The notes under the pieces are model-generated. The model had not been told where the DNA came from and searched no databases. It saw only the letters and a program-made list of their open reading frames with translations. A stretch of DNA of 64,000 bases from assembly GCA_964017235.1 (NCBI GenBank), contig OZ024938.1, positions 7,989,454-8,053,453 on the forward strand, read 5' to 3'. Within the stretch, counting starts at the first letter, position 1, and every line of letters begins with the position of its first letter. Shown piece by piece: positions 57,907 through 64,000 of this stretch. This stretch comes from Sabellastarte sp. h YS-2021 (Eukaryota > Annelida > Polychaeta > Sabellida > Sabellidae). The translations under genes and the position numbers were made by a program.

Positions 57907-59172
57907 GTCAATGGAAACAGCACAATTATGTAAAAGTTCATATAATAATCAGTAGCAGTAATCCATATGTCTTTGTCATAAGAGAAACATGTCTCAAATA
58001 TGGCAAGTGAACATGCTTTGGCAGAGCCAAAAGGTCACACCATGATGCATACCTACACCCCCTAACCAATGTCCCAACCAAGTGCCAACATTCTACATCT
58101 TACGGAATCGAAGAAACAGCCTGGACAAGATTTAAAAATTTGTGGTCACTATGACAAGGTCAAATCAAGATTGCAGCATGTCACACCAACAACCTCTAAG
58201 CAATGGTTTCAGAGATATTGGCCGGACAAAATTTTAAAGGTCAAGGTCACTACGGTAAGATCAAAAGTCAAATCAAGGGCACATCATGACATTGCACACC
58301 TACAACTCCCAACCAATCTCCCTACCAAGTATTAACTTCCTACACCTTACAGTTTCCAAGATATGGCCCAGACAAGATTTTAAAGGTCAAGGTGACTATG
58401 GCAAGGTCAAATAAAAGTCACATCATGTCAAAGGTCAAATTAATGTCACACACCATGACGTTGCACATCTACACCCACTAACCAATGTCCCTACCACCTA
58501 TTAACTTCCTACACCTTACGGTTTCCGAGATATAGCCCGGACAAGACTTTATAGGTCAAGGTCACAATGGCAAGGTCAAATAAAAGTCATACCATGGCGT
58601 TGCACACCTACAACCCCTAACAAATGTCCCTACTAAGAATCAAGTTCCTACACCTTCGTTCCACGGCATAGCCCGGACAAGATTTTGAAGGTCAAGGTTA
58701 CTACGCCAAGGTCAAACATCAAATCAAGGTCACACTATGACGTTGCACACCTACACCCCCTAACCAATGTCCCTGACAAGTATCAAGTTCCTACACCTTA
58801 CAGTTTCCGAGATATGGGTCACAGGTCAAATCAAGGTCACACCATGACATTGCACACCTTCAACGTCCAGCAAATGTCCATACCAAATATCAATTTCCTA
58901 CACCTTACAGTTTCCAAGATAAAGCCCGGACAAGCTTTTCAACCTCAACGTCACTAAGGCAAAATGAAAGGTCAAATCAAGGTCACACCACAACATTGCA
59001 CACCTACATCCCCAATGCCCCTACAAAGTATTAACTTCCTACACCTTACAGTTTCTGAGATACAGCCCGGACAAACTTTTTCCCACCCTTGCTCATCCGG
59101 ACACAATGAGTGAAAACAATACCCCGACAGCACTTAGGGGCTGTGAGGTAAAAAGTTAATATGTTCCAACAA

Positions 59173-60722
59173 TAGGGGCAGTGTTCATTCTAGAGTTGGA
59201 GCTACTTGAGTCAAATGACTCCTTTACTAAATTTTGGTGAGACATTTACTAAATGCGAGGAGTCAAATGACCAAAATTAACCTTACAGTTGAGCAAATTG
59301 ACTTAAATAGGAGAAAAAAAGTACTATTAGTCTATCTTCAAAATGAATTTGCAATACTAAATCAAATTCAACTCTACTCACTGTGAAAAAAACTTTATTT
59401 CAATTCAAGACATATTTTTAGTCAGCATGATGTACAAGATTTCATATGATGTACATGATTTGCAATAATTAAAGTATTTTTTAACTGATTTTTTTTCTTT
59501 TTTTTTTTTCGTTTCAATAAATATGGTCCAACCCTGCACTATTTAAAACTAGAAAAAAAATTAACTCACCTTGACATAGGTTCACTCAGGGAGTTGTTTT
59601 ATTTCATACAAAAAAACTCCGGACATTTATTTATGTAAATGGATATAAATTTGCCACTTTTTGAAAAAAAATCAACAACTGGTTTTAAAGCAATAACATA
59701 CCATATAAAGTTTAAGTTAAATTATTATTTAACTTTTTTCCAGTCGAAAATTTGTTACTAACATAGATGCAATTTTTTAAAAGTTTGTCCCACAGTAGTT
59801 TAAAATGTTTGTTGTTACTTGTTAACAATTGTCCTTGAAGTCACTTGTAAGAGTGCATTATGGAAAACTATACTTTAAAAAGTGAAAATATTAAAAACTG
59901 GATAATAAAATCTTGTTGTGCAATAGATATTTATTTCTATATATATTTAACAAAACTATGAAAAAAAGTGGAAATTTACAGCCACTGGTGAGTTTACATC
60001 ACTTACTATAAACATGTTTTCTATTGATAAATCCTGAATTTTTGTTAAACGAAGTATGATTGGACAGTGCCATTTCCGCTCGACCAATCAAATTAAGGCA
60101 TTTAGAAGCAAGGAAACATGGATGAATTGGGTTAAAAAGACAATATATGTCCTTTTCTTTGATTTTGAAACAAAATTCATCTAACTTTCCCAATATTTAC
60201 AGCGAAAACGCGGGCGATAATGCAAGATATATGCGTCACCGCGACTCGGGACCATAACGTGTACGCGTCTTTTCGCCTCAGTATAGCGACAAGAGACGCG
60301 GAAACGCGTAGTAAAATGAACACTGTAGGGGGTAAATCGTTTGGCTTTGTGGGTATCGATATTGAATGCAAAAATATTTCAATATCCGGCGATATCGGGG
60401 GGTTAATATTGTCTACCAAATAGTCCGAATTCGGGAAAGCGAAAATGTTTTATTTTAGTTTATCCCGAACCGCTAACAGGAAGCGAAATTTACCAAAACA
60501 AAACATTGCAGTTTTAATCAAAAACGCATTGAAAACTTCAAAAATGTGAGATAAAAGTGTACAATTTCTTTAGATTTGGACTTTATATCAAATATTTTAA
60601 CAGTGTAAGTTTACAGTTTTGCTTAAAATGGCAATATTGAAATACGTGTTTAGGTCTCGATATCGGCAGTCCAGTTCCAAAACAATAAATATCAGCAATA
60701 TCGATAAACAATTTACCCACTA
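59173..60722. mobile_element. hAT-like MITE family L, copy 1, TSD TCCAACAA, split by element M
   Basis: The left six bases TAGGGG (59173-59178) are separated from the rest (60326-60722) by M. Its duplication TCCAACAA is exact at 59165-59172 and 60723-60730. Net length about 397 bp; ends TAGGGGGTAAATCG and AACAATTTACCCACTA; ATATCGATATTG-type sequence sits near both ends. Confidence 0.88.
59179..60325. mobile_element. CAGTGTTC-terminus DNA element (M), 1,147 bp, TSD TAGGGG
   Basis: Inverted termini CAGTGTTCATT / AATGAACACTG. The host hexamer TAGGGG stands on both sides (59173-59178 and 60326-60331). GC-rich CGCG-containing right end, AT-rich middle, no recognised transposase. Its first eight bases are shared with K1 and K2, but the interior is different. 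Confidence 0.85.
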
Positions 60723-60730
60723 TCCAACAA

Positions 60731-61192
60731 TATCAGCATCACTAGTGCTTTCAAAACTTTATAATCAGCAAGTACGATTAATTGTTTCAGCTTTACAATC
60801 CACCAATTTTTAACACAATTCCTGAAGTTCATGTGTCAAATATAAACCATGTTAATTTTTCAAGAAATTTGGTACAATCACTGTCAACCAGGTACCTGAA
60901 TAAAATTGATCACAATGCAGGACTATACATTAACACTTGCTCGCTTGACCGTATTTTTTAGTGGACTTTAAGTCGGATTACTGATTTAATTTGGTCACTG
61001 CCATTGTCATATGTCACTACCATTGTCATTTCCATCATGTGCTAACTATAGTTGCCTTAATTCATCAAGTAGCTGATAAATGACTACTACTTTTAAGGTT
61101 CCCTGCAAGACCACCTGGAAACACCTTAAGCCCTAGTAACATGACACTGCAAATCACTAGCAACATGTCATGCAGAAAACCCTGTTAAAATG
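60731..61192. other. Non-coding stretch
   Basis: Carries a fragment (about 60735-60815) of the unit seen at 20230-21010 (CACTAGTGCTTTC, GATTAATTGTTTCAGC). Nothing else identified. Confidence 0.45.
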
Positions 61193-62124
61193 TAGTGTAG
61201 GGATTAGTGCTCGATCTTTCAATATCGATCGATCATCCCACAGAACTGCCGATATCGACACATACTACCAGCATTTCAATATCGAAACCACATATAAGAA
61301 ACAGACAAAAATAAAATAAACAGAGTAATTTTACTGCTTAAATAAATATTTATTATATAAATGCCTTAAAAAGCACTAGGGGTGTTGCGGTAGTACCGGT
61401 ATCGTCGGTACGGTAAATAAATTACTGCAAACCGTCATATATGCAGCTACCGGTTTTCCGCTTATACTTCAATTTAAAGAAACTTTACTAACCGTACACA
61501 CAAAATAAGTGTCATAATCCACTTTTATTTGCTTTTTACTGTAAAACCAAAGCCATAATGAGCGATAATTTGCAGAAACTATATATTTCGTTGTTTAGCC
61601 AATCAGATTCGAGAACACATCGGTGTCATGTTAGAATTCCTGTTTTTACAGTATGGAAAGTATTTGGTTCTCATGTTTTCTCAAATAAGAGACGGTTAAC
61701 CGGTAACCGACCGGGAAGTGAAAGACGGGAAACCGGAAGGAAAAAATTGCTACCGCAACACCCCTAAAAAGCACATTTACAACCGAAATAAATTGGTTCA
61801 AGTCTGGCGCCATCTTTGTTTACATTGTCAGTGACAACTTCCGGTTTCATGGAAGAGAAACAAAACCTGACAGCTAGTACACAAAAATGCATGAAAACTC
61901 TTATTTGATTGGATTTTATTTAATTTTATATTGCAGAAATATATTTTTGGTGCATAAGTAGTATCTTTTGATAATTTCGTGAATTTATATGTGCACGTTT
62001 CAAAAAACCTGTATTATCGCCCACGGCTTACGTTAACGGTCCCGATATTGAAATATCGATCGATCCACAACCCTAAATTTTCATTCGATATCGATCCTCA
62101 ATATGGCTCTCGATCCCTATACTA
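61193..62124. mobile_element. hAT-like MITE family N, TSD TTAAAATG, carrying a nested J element
   Basis: Left TAGTGTAGGGATTAGTGC, right (inverted) TAGTATAGGGATCGAGAGC. TTAAAATG is exact at 61185-61192 and 62125-62132. ATCGATCGAT-rich subterminal sequence lies on both sides. Net length about 534 bp without the 61377-61766 insertion. Confidence 0.87.
61377..61766. mobile_element. hAT-like MITE family J, copy 2, 390 bp, TSD AAAAGCAC
   Basis: TAGGGGTGTTGCGGTAG to CTACCGCAACACCCCTA-type end. AAAAGCAC is exact at 61369-61376 and 61767-61774. Inverted relative to copy 1 at 39367 and similar over its whole length. Confidence 0.94.
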
Positions 62125-62356
62125 TTAAAATGAAATGATCTCAAGACATGCTTAATGATCTATGAGACAAAAAAAGTCTGAGCAAGTTGATGTCAGGTCA
62201 GGGCAACTGAAATCTGAATGCCACTTGTCCTACTAGAAAATGCTGAAAAAGTGAATGTCCAGCCCTGTAATGTCTTAATGGTTTGGCCATAAAGATCTTA
62301 TAACCCCCAAAACAACAAACTAAACTAATTACCACTTAACCATACTAACTTAGTCG
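62125..62356. other. Short non-coding stretch
   Basis: No feature identified between element N and the foldback element. Confidence 0.4.
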
Positions 62357-63920
62357 ATGTATATGTTGTATTGAATGTAGATAACTGTTGAATGTATACA
62401 TTCAACGGGTCAAACCGTTGAATGTATAGATTCAATGGGCAAACTGTTGAATGTATACATTCAATGGCTCAGCTGTGGAATGTATAGATTCAATGGGTGA
62501 AACTGTTGAATGTGTACATTCAATGGCTCAGGGCATGGAATGTGGAAATAATTTATAGTTGATAAGTTGATTGGAAGTATGAAGACTTATGCACACTTTA
62601 ACATACACTGAGTATTTTCTAAAATCAAATCACTATTTATAGTAGTTGTAGGGATGATCAAAAGAAAAAGTCTTCTATTGAAGTGTTAGCAGGGGCTCAA
62701 AGAAGAAGAATCTTGTAGGATTTAAGACTTTATAAACATAAAGAGTTCCCTTTAATCTACACTAGTGGGTAAATTGTTTATCGATATTGCCGATATTTAT
62801 TGTTTTGGAACTGGACTCCCGATATCGAGATCTAAACATGTATTTCAATATCACCATTTTAAGTAAAACTGTAAACTTACACTGTTAATACTCGAAGTAA
62901 AGCAAAAATCTGAAGACATTGTACACTTTTATCTCACATTTTTGAAGTTTTCAATGCGTTTTTGATGAAAACTGCATTGTTTTGTTTTGATTCATTTCGC
63001 TTCCTGTTAGCGGTTCGGGAAACACTAAAATAAAACGTTTTCAGTTTCCCGAATTCGGACTATTTGGTAGACAATATGAACCCCCCGATATCGCCCGATA
63101 TTGAAATATTTTTACATTCAATATCGATACCCATAAAGCCAAACGATTTACCCCCTAATCTACACACATTAAAACAATTGCTGTGATAATCAAAGCAAAG
63201 AACAAAGAGAGACAGTTCAAGCCTGAGTAATCTTTTGATCACTGATTACAGAAAAAGTTGTCACCTGAGTACCTCTTTAATGCTCTCCAAATTTGTGTGT
63301 GATTGTTTACAGTTAATCCATGAAAGAGGATCGCAGAGGTGCAATTGCAATTAGTCTTACCACACCAAGAAACACAAGAGCATTGGGGTTCATTGTGATT
63401 ATATAATTGGAAAATAGATTAATATTTCTTGTTCTTTTTTATCCTTTACAAAATATTTAAACAATAATTAAGCCATGTTTTATAAATATTGAAAAAATAT
63501 TTAAGGCTATAATACACTATACTAATAAACTCATAACTACATTTAACTTTTATATTAGTAAAAATGCATCATTAATTCATACAATATAATATTAAATTAA
63601 ATAGGTTTTATAATAGTATTAACATTGCATCATTAATTTATACAATATAAATATTAAACTAAATAAGTTTTACATAAATATTAAACTGTTTAGGGACTAC
63701 TTATAAAAATCATAATATTTAAAGAACTTATACACATTCAATGATCATAACTGTTGAATGTACACATTCCACAGCCAAACTGTGGAATGTACACATTCAA
63801 TGGCTATTTGCTGTTGAATGTGTACATTCAACACTTAGGCCATTGAATGTATACATTCAACACTTGGGCCATTGAATCTATACATTCAACAGTTATCTAC
63901 ATTCAATACAACATATACAT
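62357..63920. mobile_element. Foldback element with arms of tandem palindromes
   Basis: The first about 36 bp (ATGTATATGTTGTATTGAAT..) recur inverted at 63885-63920. Behind each end sits a cluster of about five palindromes of the type GTTGAATGTATACATTCAAC spaced about 30 bp (62393-62540 and 63735-63895). The middle is AT-rich and contains the family L insertion at 62763-63157. No duplication was recognised at the outer ends. Confidence 0.8.
62763..63157. mobile_element. hAT-like MITE family L, copy 2, 395 bp, TSD ATCTACAC
   Basis: Starts TAGTGGGTAAATTG and ends CGATTTACCCCCTA. ATCTACAC is exact at 62755-62762 and 63158-63165. Inverted relative to copy 1. The small open frames at 60177-60419 and 63060-63242 are readings of this family, not genes. 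Confidence 0.94.
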
Positions 63921-64000
63921 GCATGCGACTTGCAGCATCTGATGTCCAATGTGCAACAGTGCTTTTTTCCCAAACTTTTCACTTTGGTTTTTTTCTCTGC
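63921..64000. other. Window edge, nothing identified
   Basis: Eighty bases with no assignable feature. Confidence 0.4.

Larger units (their letters stand above)
51178..59158 (+). mobile_element. Family Y element (Y2) broken by three insertions
   Basis: 5' hairpin GCATCGGAGATGC (51185-51197). The leader is split at 51363 (MITE B), at about 51786 (element X2) and at 56173 (hAT-like MITE), then resumes at 57915 into seven or so core units and the tail near 59080-59150 with CAGCACTTAGGGGCTGTG. Each break can be aligned to uninterrupted Y1 at 6035-7158. The subterminal TACCCCACAGCC of Y1 is deleted here. Confidence 0.85.

Noticed and set aside
60177-60419. 80-codon minus-strand frame and the similar 60-codon frame at 63060-63242
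   Set aside because: Both are readings of MITE family L (and the M terminus); no transposase motif.
62393-62540. CRISPR-like array of palindromic repeats with short spacers
   Set aside because: Spacers are only about 9-10 bp, the cluster recurs inverted at 63735-63895 as the other arm of one element, and the host is an animal genome. A foldback transposon explains it.

Overview
This is animal nuclear DNA. It holds one recognisable protein-coding gene, a CDK12/CDK13-type cyclin-dependent kinase on the minus strand, and almost everything else is AT-rich, transposon-derived sequence. Interrupted coding with GT-AG introns, tRNA-derived SINEs, Jockey/CR1-like LINE remains, hAT-like MITEs and minisatellite-cored interspersed elements together suggest a marine invertebrate, most likely a mollusc or another lophotrochozoan. 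That placement is inference from repeat style, not from a species marker.

Layout. 1-16.3 kb lies downstream of the gene: SINE pieces, a decayed LINE reverse transcriptase (about 3.93-5.51 kb) and three minisatellite-cored elements (6.04-7.16, 7.16-8.22 and 10.03-11.45 kb). 16,330-46,208 is the CDK12 gene on the minus strand: ten exons that join in frame into 1,476 codons plus a stop. They supply an RS/charged N-terminal part, a complete kinase domain, the DCHEL/polybasic kinase extension, a Q-rich coiled-coil tail and an RG-rich C-terminus. The first coding exon(s), encoding the rest of the RS domain, were not found and probably lie beyond the right edge. The first intron seen (30,468-45,278, 14.8 kb) is filled with tandem arrays and nested insertions. 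46.2-64 kb lies upstream of the first exon seen and is a dense nest of MITEs and arrays.

Two element classes dominate. (1) hAT-like MITEs with TAGTG/TAGGG termini: fourteen have readable 8-bp target-site duplications (TSDs), several inserted into one another. (2) Hairpin-capped minisatellite elements: a short 5' hairpin, a subterminal motif, a core of 105-330-bp tandem repeats, and a 3' hairpin whose arm repeats the 5' motif inverted. This layout resembles Helentron/HINE or mollusc 'pearl'-type elements. At least four families (X, Y, Z, V) share it and two W copies fit partly; all lie in the same orientation. A third group has CAGTGTTC termini and 6-bp duplications (three copies). One Y element at 51.2-59.2 kb is broken by three further insertions, and an uninterrupted copy at 6.0-7.2 kb serves as the empty-site reference.

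No rRNA, functional tRNA, CRISPR array or viral gene was recognised, and no intact transposase.
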